Source: CAYVQU01 sp964453155 (GTDB taxonomy: Bacteria; Chloroflexota; Anaerolineae; Anaerolineales; UBA11858). Taken from it: a stretch of DNA of 37,490 nt. The translations under genes and the position numbers were made by a program. A model generated the notes under the pieces. It searched no databases. It was not told where the DNA came from and saw nothing but the letters and a program-made list of their open reading frames with translations. Positions 1 through 7,123 of the stretch are shown here, piece by piece (within the stretch, counting starts at the first letter, position 1; the number at the start of each line of letters is the position of its first letter). The stretch covers positions 1 through 37,490 of the forward strand of contig CAYVQU010000035.1 in the NCBI GenBank assembly GCA_964453155.1, written 5' to 3'.

Positions 1-39
1 TTAAGGAAACCAAGAAGATAGGAATCGAAAACCGCTGGA

Positions 40-1617
40 TTAGGACTTATTGCGATTCGCCCGTTTTCGGTGGCGACCCCGACGCATCCACTTCTCAATC
101 CAGCCCACAAAAGGTTCTGGGGGGAGGTAATTGAGCAGGGGCCAGGTTTCCAGAGCATGCGAGGCAAGTACTTGATTAGCCGCTTTGATCCCCAGCGCGC
201 AGGCGCGTTCCAAGAAAAAGGCTGGCGAAGAGTCCCGCACCCAATCTCCAGCGCAATATAGATTTTTCCAGGGAGTCACTACGCCTAAATGTCGGTCATT
301 CGGGCCCACAACCGGGAGCGTATGCGTATCTGGATTCCGTTGGAGGTGTTGCTGGATCAAGCGCCCCCGCAAATCTGGCCAGGTCTGGTAAACATCTTGC
401 AAAGCCTGGGCCAGGATCGCGCCATCAGGTCGGGTTAGAACTTCGGGTGGGCCATAAATGTGGGCTTCGAGCGCGCACCCGCCGGTTTCCCGGGCCCAGC
501 GGCGATAGGGGTTGTACATTCGGTCCAACCAAAAATAATTGTGGAGGCTGAAGTCGCCAGAGAATATCCCGGCTTCAGCAATCCGTAGGGGTGTTGAGTC
601 AAACCATAGGCGGACGATGGCATTTTCCAATCCCCGGGGAAAAAATAAATCAGTGACTGGATCACCAAAACTGTTTTGGAGAATTTTTTGGGAATTGGGG
701 GCATCGGTCGCCATGATTACGTGTTGGGCACGGGCCGATTGCTCTCCCTGGGATGATTGCCAATTAATAGTATATGTCTTCCCCTCTGAGCTAAGGCTGG
801 TAACGCGACACCCAAGATGAATTTCTCCCCCCAAAGATCGGATTTGATCCCCCAAAGCTGCACACACACTCGCCCCACCCTCCTCCGGTAAATATGAGAA
901 AACCCAGGCATCCCGCCGCATGATCGTATAAAATCGCAGGAATCCCAAAAATCCCGATAAAGGCACCTCATCCGGATTTGCCGATAAGCCGTTGCGAGCC
1001 AATCCCAAGAAAAAACCTTTGAGGGCTGGAGACCAACGCCGGGTCATCGCCCCCAGAGTCTCGCCAGCTAAGGGTTGTTCATCCCCATACGGATCAACCC
1101 CCACTGCCATGATTAATCCCGCCCAGACATTGAATAACGAAATCCAGTCGCGAATATCCAACGCCCATAAAAACTGGGGCCGAAAAAAAAGCTGGAGATA
1201 ATGAAATGGCGGTGGGAAAATGCTCCGGCGAATATGTGATCCAACCGGCGTAATACTCAAGGATTGGCCGTGTTTATAAATCCAGTTTTCTTCTTGCGCC
1301 GGGACAAAAACCGGCCGCAGGTTATGCCGGGCCAGCATCGCCTGAAAATTGCGGTACTGCGACCAGATGCCGTGAACCCCATGTTCCAGTTGGAATGAAA
1401 ACTCGCCCACCTGGATTGTTTCTCCGCCCGCTAACCGACCACCCAAAAATTGGGGATCCGCTTCAAGAACCACCGGCCGTAAGCCGCGCTCAGCCAAATG
1501 GAGAGCGGCAGTTAATCCAGCCACGCCGCCGCCAATGATGATAACTTCATTACGGTCCCCGCTCCCAAGGTGGGATGAGTTCGGGGAAAGGGGTGAGGGG
1601 AATCTATCCGGGGGCAT
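40..1617 (-). CDS. FAD-dependent oxidoreductase, carotene desaturase/CrtU-like
   Basis: Flavin amine-oxidase/phytoene-desaturase fold protein of 525 residues. The N-terminal dinucleotide-binding motif GGGVAGL lies near residues 29-35, followed by the acidic end of the second beta strand (VVLEAD). The C-terminal FAD-binding segment reads NLYCAGDWV, with SPAFFLERA just after it. The middle part (YGPPEVL, RRWARETGG) reminds me of the CrtU/CruE carotene desaturase-methylase group, so a carotenoid or other isoprenoid substrate is likely but not shown. The ATG at 1617 is preferred over an in-frame TTG at 1632; neither has a clear ribosome binding site. The start overlaps the stop of the upstream radical SAM gene by 14 bases, so the two are co-transcribed and probably translationally coupled. 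Alternatives are hydroxysqualene dehydroxylase or a generic amine oxidase. Confidence 0.75.
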   Translation of the reverse strand: MPPDRFPSPLSPNSSHLGSGDRNEVIIIGGGVAGLTAALHLAERGLRPVVLEADPQFLGGRLAGGETIQVGEFSFQLEHGVHGIWSQYRNFQAMLARHNLRPVFVPAQEENWIYKHGQSLSITPVGSHIRRSIFPPPFHYLQLFFRPQFLWALDIRDWISLFNVWAGLIMAVGVDPYGDEQPLAGETLGAMTRRWSPALKGFFLGLARNGLSANPDEVPLSGFLGFLRFYTIMRRDAWVFSYLPEEGGASVCAALGDQIRSLGGEIHLGCRVTSLSSEGKTYTINWQSSQGEQSARAQHVIMATDAPNSQKILQNSFGDPVTDLFFPRGLENAIVRLWFDSTPLRIAEAGIFSGDFSLHNYFWLDRMYNPYRRWARETGGCALEAHIYGPPEVLTRPDGAILAQALQDVYQTWPDLRGRLIQQHLQRNPDTHTLPVVGPNDRHLGVVTPWKNLYCAGDWVRDSSPAFFLERACALGIKAANQVLASHALETWPLLNYLPPEPFVGWIEKWMRRGRHRKRANRNKS

Positions 1618-2659
1618 AGGTTTTGAGATCAATGGCGCGCGCAGGATGATACCGAAGTCGCTCCCATAAATATTGGAGCGGTTTGGTCTGCATCAAAGAG
1701 GGTTCCAGGTAGCATTGCTGAAAACAAGAGCCACAGGCTGCCGGGGCTTCCCCATATTTTTGACGGGCAATATTCCAGGCCTGATCCCAGGTTTGGACTT
1801 CTCGCAGGTTCACAGCCTGACCCCCTTGCTCAGCTTCATCTTTTTCCATTGGGCGACAGGGGTACAACAGCCAACCATTCGGGAAAACGCGCGGGGTCAG
1901 GGTAGGAAAACACTCATAAGGTTGTTGAACTAACAACGTTTTGAGATAAGCCATACTCCCCAAAAGGGGTGCGCCGCGTTTTTTATGGGTGATCAGATTT
2001 TCAATCAAGCCTCGATATTCATCCGAAACCAACAATTCATACTGCGGCCAGTTGTTAAAGGATTGCGGTGAAACCGAGAGGTAAATCTGATTTTGGAGGC
2101 AAAAATTTAGTAAAGGTTCAATTCCAGCGATTGTCTCGGGCGTGATAACCGCATTAATGATCAGCCGAAATCGGTCTTTATTTTGACGAGCTGCCGCGCG
2201 CTCAATGGCCTGAATAACATCATCCTTAGGCAATGGGGTGAGGTTGATGGCATCTAGAGTCTGCGTCTCAAGCGAATCCAGGCTGATGACCAGCCGGTCG
2301 AGGTAGGGGAGTATATCCTGGCGGTCAGCGAGGAGGGTTCCATTAGAAATCAACGTGATCTCTCGGAATTTGAGTTCGGTGCGGGCTTTCTGGAGTAATT
2401 CAGGCAGATGGGGAACGAGGAGCGGTTCACCACCAGTCAGCCAGATCCGCGCCATCCCCGTACGAATGACGCGCAGAATTTCGAGGGTAGCCTCTAATAC
2501 CGGGATTTCCTGGGCTTCAGAGTTGCGTCGGGCGCCAAAATCTTCGCAGTAGGTACAGTTCAGGTTGCACTGGGTGGTGAGATAGTAAACGGCCAAGAGG
2601 GGAGCCAGGGTGCGTACCCCCTGCCGAAGCTGGAGGTAATTTTGGGCATAGGTCAGCAT
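1604..2659 (-). CDS. Radical SAM protein with C-terminal cysteine cluster
   Basis: A 351-residue radical SAM enzyme. The cluster-binding CxxxCxxC motif is C31, C35 and C38 (CNLNCTYC), and the glycine-rich SAM-contact motif WLTGGEPLL follows. Extra cysteines near the end (C309, C312, C316, plus earlier ones in ECFPTL and YPCRPM) suggest a SPASM-like auxiliary iron-sulfur site. By family knowledge it cleaves S-adenosylmethionine to start radical chemistry; the substrate cannot be told from sequence. It overlaps the FAD oxidoreductase downstream, so both may act in one modification or isoprenoid pathway (inference). A TATAAT box lies eight bases before the ATG and there is no Shine-Dalgarno sequence, so the transcript may be leaderless. 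Confidence 0.85.
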   Translation of the reverse strand: MLTYAQNYLQLRQGVRTLAPLLAVYYLTTQCNLNCTYCEDFGARRNSEAQEIPVLEATLEILRVIRTGMARIWLTGGEPLLVPHLPELLQKARTELKFREITLISNGTLLADRQDILPYLDRLVISLDSLETQTLDAINLTPLPKDDVIQAIERAAARQNKDRFRLIINAVITPETIAGIEPLLNFCLQNQIYLSVSPQSFNNWPQYELLVSDEYRGLIENLITHKKRGAPLLGSMAYLKTLLVQQPYECFPTLTPRVFPNGWLLYPCRPMEKDEAEQGGQAVNLREVQTWDQAWNIARQKYGEAPAACGSCFQQCYLEPSLMQTKPLQYLWERLRYHPARAIDLKTYAPG

Positions 2660-2667
2660 GTGAGGGG

Positions 2668-2673
2668 ATTATA
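2668..2673 (-). promoter_or_regulatory. -10 box of the radical SAM gene, probably leaderless
   Basis: TATAAT on the minus strand with eight bases (CCCCTCAC) between it and the ATG. This puts the expected transcription start at or next to the start codon. No good -35 box and no ribosome binding site are visible. Confidence 0.5.
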
Positions 2674-2927
2674 CTCGGGAACTGAGTGGAGGGTGGTGTG
2701 TTGAGGGTGGAGAATTACATGTTCGCCTTACATGGCGACTATTGCAGTTAGATAAATAATTCTGACGATAACGGCGATTGAAATCGCGGCAACAACTGCG
2801 AAACCTGCCTGCGCAGGTTAGACGCCAGTCGCTGTAGGGCGACTTCGCAATTGTAGGTGCAGTTTCAACTGCCGTTTTGAGCTACATGCAATTGTCCTAA
2901 GAGTTACGGAGGATGGGGCCAAGAATC

Positions 2928-2969
2928 AAAAACGCGGAGCGCATTCTGCGGATGCAACCCACGTTTTTT
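2928..2969 (-). terminator. Rho-independent terminator after the BtrH-type gene
   Basis: Imperfect stem with AAAAACG (2928-2934) facing CGTTTTT (2962-2968) and an inner GCAT/ATGC pairing. The minus-strand transcript ends in CGTTTTTG. A T-run on both strands means it could work in both directions. Confidence 0.55.
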
Positions 2970-2983
2970 GAGAGGATTGGAGT

Positions 2984-4018
2984 TTACGAAACGACTTCTA
3001 ATAGTTTACTCCAGGCACTTTGCTCCATATCGGCAAGTTCGAGTAGAGGTTCGGTTGTTTCTGCCAGGACGACCATGGGGGTGTCATTGTTGGCGGCGCG
3101 TTTGAAGATGTGGGCAACATGCTGCCAATGATCACCGATCGTTTTGAAATCATCACCGAGGGCGGCCAACGCTGAAATTCCGGTGATTTTGGCCGCTTCA
3201 TGGAGATAGCGGCCGTACATATAGCGGAAATGACCGCCGCCGCTGCCGCCGGTGTAATCGATAAAGATGTAGGCGTTGAAGCTGGCCCAACGGAGGGCCT
3301 CGGCATCCATGGTTTGATCCCATTTTAGGATGCGCTGGGCCGATTTACGGATCCCTTTGACCCCGATGTTGGTGATGGGTGGATCAATCATCGGCGTGGC
3401 TGCCTCGCGGATCGAGGCTAAGACTTCCTCTGGTTCGGGAGGGTGGAAGTTAGTGAAATCAAAGCGATAGAGCCGATTCTTGGGCGGGAAGGGTTTGTAA
3501 GTTGAGCCGCGGGCCGCCGCGAGATCGTCCCAGGGGACAGGATGCAATTCCAGATCACGATCAGCGACTAGCACTGCGCGGGTATCCGGATCATAGCCAG
3601 CGGCAACAACCAGATGTCCGCCAAAATGATATTCTTCGCCACCGAAATCAAAATATGGCAAAAAACCCATATCGACCTGGAGCATAACGGGGTTACCCGC
3701 TTCCAGGAATTCGAGTAATCCTTTCTCCGCTTTACGGGCACTTCCGGTATGGACGAGTTCAACCCCGATCCCCAGGCGACGGCAGGCCGTTTGCTCCATC
3801 CCCTCCTCCCCGGGGCGGCCCGTGTTCGCCCGCCCGCCCATAAAGGGCAGGGTCCCTTTCATATGCCAGTAGATGAACCCCACCCCGGCCCCCAGTCCAA
3901 GAATCAGTTCTTCACTGACAGGGATACTATTGTATTCAAAGATATGCTTCATCGAACCGGTGACGCAGTGATGGGTTTCGAGGGATTTGAAGTTTGGGAA
4001 GGGTTTTAGTAGGGTCAT
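2984..4018 (-). CDS. BtrH N-terminal/DUF4872-type protein
   Basis: 344 residues. The N-terminal half matches the BtrH_N type: the conserved HHC motif at residues 16-18, then a papain-like-fold pattern with GGHLVVAAGYD and a following ADRD acidic motif. The C-terminal half corresponds to the domain usually annotated DUF4872. In butirosin biosynthesis BtrH is an acyltransferase that moves an acyl group from a carrier protein to an amine. C18 would be the likely nucleophile and the later His and Asp its partners (inference). No carrier protein, ligase or other biosynthetic gene lies nearby, so the substrate is unknown. There is no clear ribosome binding site before the ATG. A four-copy G-rich repeat lies just upstream. 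Confidence 0.75.
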   Translation of the reverse strand: MTLLKPFPNFKSLETHHCVTGSMKHIFEYNSIPVSEELILGLGAGVGFIYWHMKGTLPFMGGRANTGRPGEEGMEQTACRRLGIGVELVHTGSARKAEKGLLEFLEAGNPVMLQVDMGFLPYFDFGGEEYHFGGHLVVAAGYDPDTRAVLVADRDLELHPVPWDDLAAARGSTYKPFPPKNRLYRFDFTNFHPPEPEEVLASIREAATPMIDPPITNIGVKGIRKSAQRILKWDQTMDAEALRWASFNAYIFIDYTGGSGGGHFRYMYGRYLHEAAKITGISALAALGDDFKTIGDHWQHVAHIFKRAANNDTPMVVLAETTEPLLELADMEQSAWSKLLEVVS

Positions 4019-4030
4019 GGTTTTATCCAG

Positions 4031-4058
4031 TGGGTGGTGGGTGGTGGGTGGTGGGTGG
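4031..4058 (+). repeat. Four tandem copies of TGGGTGG
   Basis: Four exact 7-bp units, 28 bases, between the GyrI-like and BtrH-type genes. The plus strand has eight G-runs and could fold as a G-quadruplex. The repeat lies 12-40 bases before the BtrH-type start codon. Confidence 0.9.
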
Positions 4059-4098
4059 TAACGATTGTAAACGGGAATTGTTTTCTATTGGGTACTGA

Positions 4099-4722
4099 TT
4101 ACTGATTGCTTTTCCGTACCGGCTGCCGCAGCACTGTTTTTAACTTTTCTGGCGCAACCCGGCGGGGATCGCTGAGGTAAATCTCGTGGTGTTTGCCGTT
4201 TTCGACGAAGCCATTTGCGGGGATGAATTCGGCGTGCATTTTTTCAAGGGTTGGGGCTTCGTCATCATAGGAACCGAGGTGCATGATTTGGACTGCTGGA
4301 CCTTCGTGATATTTCTCCAGGCGAACTTTGTCGAGGGCGGTGGGATTTTTGGCCTTGCGAGCTTGGGCAACGGCGTCGGCAAAAATCTCGGGAGTGATCC
4401 AGTCGGGAGTCATGATCATCATCGTCCAATCCCATTGGGATTTATCCCGTTTCGTGGAGAAGGTTTCCATATCTTCGGCCCACCATAAACCCTCCAGGGG
4501 CGGCACGACATAATCTTTCTCCAAAGTGCGCTTGCTAATAAATTTGATTTTGTAAGCCACCGCGTACAACGCTTCCACGACGTCCTGATACTCTTGAGCG
4601 GTGTTGGGATCACCATGTCCGTCAGCCATCAAAAACTGCATTACGGGGACCTCGACAACCACGAATTTCTTGGGGGGTGCGTATAACTCTTTGAGCGTTT
4701 TCTTGAAATCTACCTTAGACAT
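4099..4722 (-). CDS. GyrI-like small-molecule binding protein
   Basis: 207 residues beginning MSKVDFKKTL. The start at 4722 has a GGAGG ribosome binding site about seven bases upstream; a longer frame to 4812 would run deep into padR and lacks support. The protein resembles the GyrI-like domain proteins of the COG4832 type. It has paired conserved stretches (FVVVEVPVMQFLMADGHGDP, then VQIMHLGSYDDEAPTLEKMH) forming the two-fold SHS2 fold that binds hydrophobic small molecules. It starts inside the 3' end of padR with an 8-base overlap, so the pair is a coupled regulator/ligand-binding operon. It probably binds or degrades the compound sensed by the system (inference). Confidence 0.8.
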   Translation of the reverse strand: MSKVDFKKTLKELYAPPKKFVVVEVPVMQFLMADGHGDPNTAQEYQDVVEALYAVAYKIKFISKRTLEKDYVVPPLEGLWWAEDMETFSTKRDKSQWDWTMMIMTPDWITPEIFADAVAQARKAKNPTALDKVRLEKYHEGPAVQIMHLGSYDDEAPTLEKMHAEFIPANGFVENGKHHEIYLSDPRRVAPEKLKTVLRQPVRKSNQ

Positions 4723-5248
4723 TTCCGGCCTCCACTTCTTGAATGAAATTTTTGATCCAATTGAGTTCAGCTTCAGCCAGAGCCTGGCTGTAATCAAACA
4801 TGGCTTGCACAAAGGGGGGTAAGGGTTGTTGGGCTGCTGAACGATTTAACATATGGGCCAGACGATTTTCGATTTCGGAAGCATAATTGTTGAGGGCCTC
4901 CAAAACCTGATCCCGGGGCACGCTGGGGAAATTGGCTAAGCCCATCAAGAACGGGGTAGTGCCTTGGTGCGGCGTAGTGAGAACTTCAATGGTTTCCGCT
5001 AAATACGTCTGTTGACCTTGCTCGGTGATACTGTAAACTTTGCGAGCGGGGCCTTTGCCTTCCGATTGGCGAAGTTCACTGGTGATCAGCCCCGCTTTTT
5101 CGAGTTTGTTAAGCAAATAATAAATCGAGGAAAACCCGATTTCGGTCCAGTCGCGCATGCCACGGTGTTCGATGACTTTTTCGATGTCATATCCGTGGCG
5201 AGGCTGTTCGGCGATCAGGCTGAGAATGGCTAATTCGGCGTTGGTCAT
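4715..5248 (-). CDS. PadR-family transcriptional regulator
   Basis: 177 residues. The N-terminal winged helix (AELAILSLIAEQPRHGYDIE through the SSIYYLLNKLEKAGLI recognition segment) is typical PadR. The alpha-helical C-terminal region fits the Vir-type dimerization domain of the longer PadR proteins. PadR proteins usually repress their own operon and a detoxification gene until a phenolic or drug-like ligand binds. Its promoter carries a perfect 20-bp palindrome between the -35 and -10 elements, which fits autorepression. An AGGA ribosome binding site precedes the ATG. Confidence 0.92.
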   Translation of the reverse strand: MTNAELAILSLIAEQPRHGYDIEKVIEHRGMRDWTEIGFSSIYYLLNKLEKAGLITSELRQSEGKGPARKVYSITEQGQQTYLAETIEVLTTPHQGTTPFLMGLANFPSVPRDQVLEALNNYASEIENRLAHMLNRSAAQQPLPPFVQAMFDYSQALAEAELNWIKNFIQEVEAGNV

Positions 5249-5264
5249 GGCTTATCCTGTTTTC

Positions 5265-5294
5265 AGTATATTCTAATATTAGAATATCACACAA
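5265..5294 (-). promoter_or_regulatory. padR promoter with embedded operator palindrome
   Basis: Minus strand TTGTGT (5294-5289), 18-bp spacer, TATACT (5270-5265). The perfect palindrome ATATTCTAATATTAGAATAT at 5268-5287 fills the spacer and overlaps the -10 box. A bound PadR dimer would block polymerase. Confidence 0.75.
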
Positions 5295-5310
5295 CAAAGA
5301 TAATGTCAAG

Positions 5311-5374
5311 TAGGGGTCGGGTAACCCGACCCCTATGATGGTTAGCACGCGGCGGACGGGTACCAGACCCGTCC
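5311..5374. repeat. Two palindromes downstream of guaB
   Basis: TAGGGGTCGGGT (5311-5322) pairs with ACCCGACCCCTA (5324-5335). GGACGGGT (5354-5361) pairs with ACCCGTCC (5367-5374), ending at the guaB stop codon. No T-run follows on the minus strand, so these look more like dispersed palindromic elements than a classical terminator, though they may shield the guaB mRNA end. Confidence 0.65.
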
Positions 5375-6856
5375 CTACCGATCGGTGACCTGGTAATTGG
5401 GGGCTTCTTTGGTGATGATGACGTCGTGGGGGTGGCTTTCGATCAGGCCAGCGTTGGTGATGCGGGTTAATTTGGTATTGGTGCGTAATTCTGCGAGGTT
5501 GGCCGCACCAGCGTAGCCCATCCCAGAACGAAGACCGCCGACCAATTGGAAGACATAATCGCGCAGGTGGCCTTTGTAGGGTACGCGGCCTTCGATCCCC
5601 TCGGGAACGAGTTTGCCACTGCTCTTCTGGCCGCTGGCGTAGCGGTCCTTACCATAGCCTTTCATGGCGCCCATACTGCCCATGCCGCGATATTCTTTGA
5701 AATGCCGGCCTTCATAAAGGACGACTTCACCGGGGGATTCATCCAAACCGGCTAACAGGCTTCCCAACATGACGACATCGGCTCCAGCAACGATAGCCTT
5801 GACGATATCCCCGCTGAATTTCACGCCGCCATCTGCAATGACGGAGACTCCCTGACGATGAGCAGCCTGCGCACAGTTGTAAATTGCCGATAGTTGCGGC
5901 ATACCTGATCCAGAGACGACGCGGGTAGTACAGATAGACCCCGCCCCGACCCCCACTTTGATGACATCGGCTCCGGCTGTGATGAGGGCCTCGGTCCCTT
6001 CGGCGGTGACGACGTTCCCGGCGATGACGGGCAGGTCGGGCCAGTTGGCTTTGATCCGTTGGATGGCCCGGATCACACCGGCGGAGTGGCCGTGGGCCGT
6101 ATCGATGACGACCATATCCAGGTCAGCGGCCCACATTAACTGGACTCGCTCTTCCAAGTCGGCACCCACCCCCACCGCGGCACCCACCAACAAACGTCCT
6201 TGGGAATCGACGGCGGCATGGGGAAAGTCGCGGGCTTTGTGAATATCTTTGACCGTAATTAATCCCTTTAAAATCCCCTGGTTATCCACTAATGGGAGTT
6301 TTTCGATCCGATATTTTTGCAGCAAAGATTTAGCGGCCTCCAAATCGGTATCCACCGGGGCCGTCACCAACCGGTCGGCGGTCATAAACTGGCTGACAGG
6401 CAAACCATAATCGGCTGCATCCACAAACCGGACATCGCGGTTTGTAAGAATCCCGACCAGTTTCCCGCCATTGGTGGTAATCGGCACCCCGCTGATATGA
6501 TAGGTGGACATAATATCTTCGGCATCTTGGAGCGTTGCCTCGGGTGTCAGGGTTATTGGCTCGACGATCATGCCAGATTGAGAACGTTTGACTTTATCGA
6601 CTTCGGCCGCCTGGGCTTCGGGCGATAAATTGCGGTGCAAGATGCCCACTCCGCCCGCGCGGGCCAGGGCAATCGCTAACCGGGCTGCGGTAACTGTATC
6701 CATCGCCGCGGAGATGAGCGGGATTTTCAGGCGAATATCTGGCGTTAGCTGCGTGGATACCTCGGTCTCATTTGGCAAAACTTCGGTATAACCCGGAACG
6801 ATGAGGACATCATCAAATGTCAGGGAAAGATTTTCGGAAAAAAGTTCGGTATTCAT
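5375..6856 (-). CDS. guaB: IMP dehydrogenase
   Basis: 493 residues. It oxidizes IMP to XMP with NAD+, the committed step of GMP synthesis, in the cytosol. The start at 6856 (MNTELFSENL) has AGGAGG four bases upstream; an in-frame extension to 6934 would include the promoter. The TIM barrel is split by a pair of CBS domains (residues about 95-215). The catalytic loop GAGSICTTR carries the nucleophile C309, and the monovalent-ion/IMP loop GSGMPQ follows. The flap GSMGAMKGYGKDRY and the C-terminal Y-KG segment are also present. Length and motif order are normal. It is transcribed divergently from the kinase operon. Confidence 0.97.
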   Translation of the reverse strand: MNTELFSENLSLTFDDVLIVPGYTEVLPNETEVSTQLTPDIRLKIPLISAAMDTVTAARLAIALARAGGVGILHRNLSPEAQAAEVDKVKRSQSGMIVEPITLTPEATLQDAEDIMSTYHISGVPITTNGGKLVGILTNRDVRFVDAADYGLPVSQFMTADRLVTAPVDTDLEAAKSLLQKYRIEKLPLVDNQGILKGLITVKDIHKARDFPHAAVDSQGRLLVGAAVGVGADLEERVQLMWAADLDMVVIDTAHGHSAGVIRAIQRIKANWPDLPVIAGNVVTAEGTEALITAGADVIKVGVGAGSICTTRVVSGSGMPQLSAIYNCAQAAHRQGVSVIADGGVKFSGDIVKAIVAGADVVMLGSLLAGLDESPGEVVLYEGRHFKEYRGMGSMGAMKGYGKDRYASGQKSSGKLVPEGIEGRVPYKGHLRDYVFQLVGGLRSGMGYAGAANLAELRTNTKLTRITNAGLIESHPHDVIITKEAPNYQVTDR

Positions 6857-6892
6857 GGGGCCTCCTGGTTGTCTAGACATCGAATTCGGGGG

Positions 6893-6921
6893 ATTATAAT
6901 AATTGGTCACATTTTTGAGAA
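6893..6921 (-). promoter_or_regulatory. guaB promoter
   Basis: TTCTCA (6921-6916), 17-bp spacer, TATAAT (6898-6893) on the minus strand, about 35 bases before the guaB start. Confidence 0.6.
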
Positions 6922-6941
6922 GATAGAGATTCACAGCATCA

Positions 6942-6970
6942 TTTGCATTTCCAGGTATAACGGCTATAAT
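6942..6970 (+). promoter_or_regulatory. Promoter of the kinase-phosphatase operon
   Basis: TTTGCA (6942-6947), 17-bp spacer, TATAAT (6965-6970). It is divergent from the guaB promoter and gives a leader of roughly 150 bases before the first kinase codon. An AT-rich dyad follows directly downstream. Confidence 0.55.
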
Positions 6971-7123
6971 GAATAAATAATTTATTTTAAGGCTAATATC
7001 TTTAGAAGCTTGTGCGAGTTTGCCTGACTTTAGTAATTGAAAAATTTCTCTTTCGCCGCTCCAAATCTTGATCCCTCCAAAAAAAATTCTCGCACGTCAC
7101 AAACACGATTAGTTTTATAAGCC

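Larger units (their letters stand above)
2660..2983. other. 324-bp gene-free region with clustered hairpins
   Basis: No plausible gene. It holds four short perfect hairpins at 2774-2872 (GCGATT/AATCGC, AACCTGC/GCAGGTT, GTCGC/GCGAC, GCAGTT/AACTGC). The second and third are enclosed by TGCGAA (2797-2802) pairing with TTCGCA (2844-2849), giving a branched structure. A terminator for the BtrH-type gene lies at 2928-2969. Nothing here resembles a tRNA or a known RNA family to me. Confidence 0.6.

Noticed and set aside
2774..2872. tRNA or tmRNA gene
   Set aside because: Branched fold lacks a 7-bp acceptor stem, a T-loop GTTCGA-like motif and a CCA-compatible end.
5311..5335. Rho-independent terminator for guaB
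   Set aside because: Strong palindrome but no T-run on the minus strand and too tight a loop; kept as a repeat.
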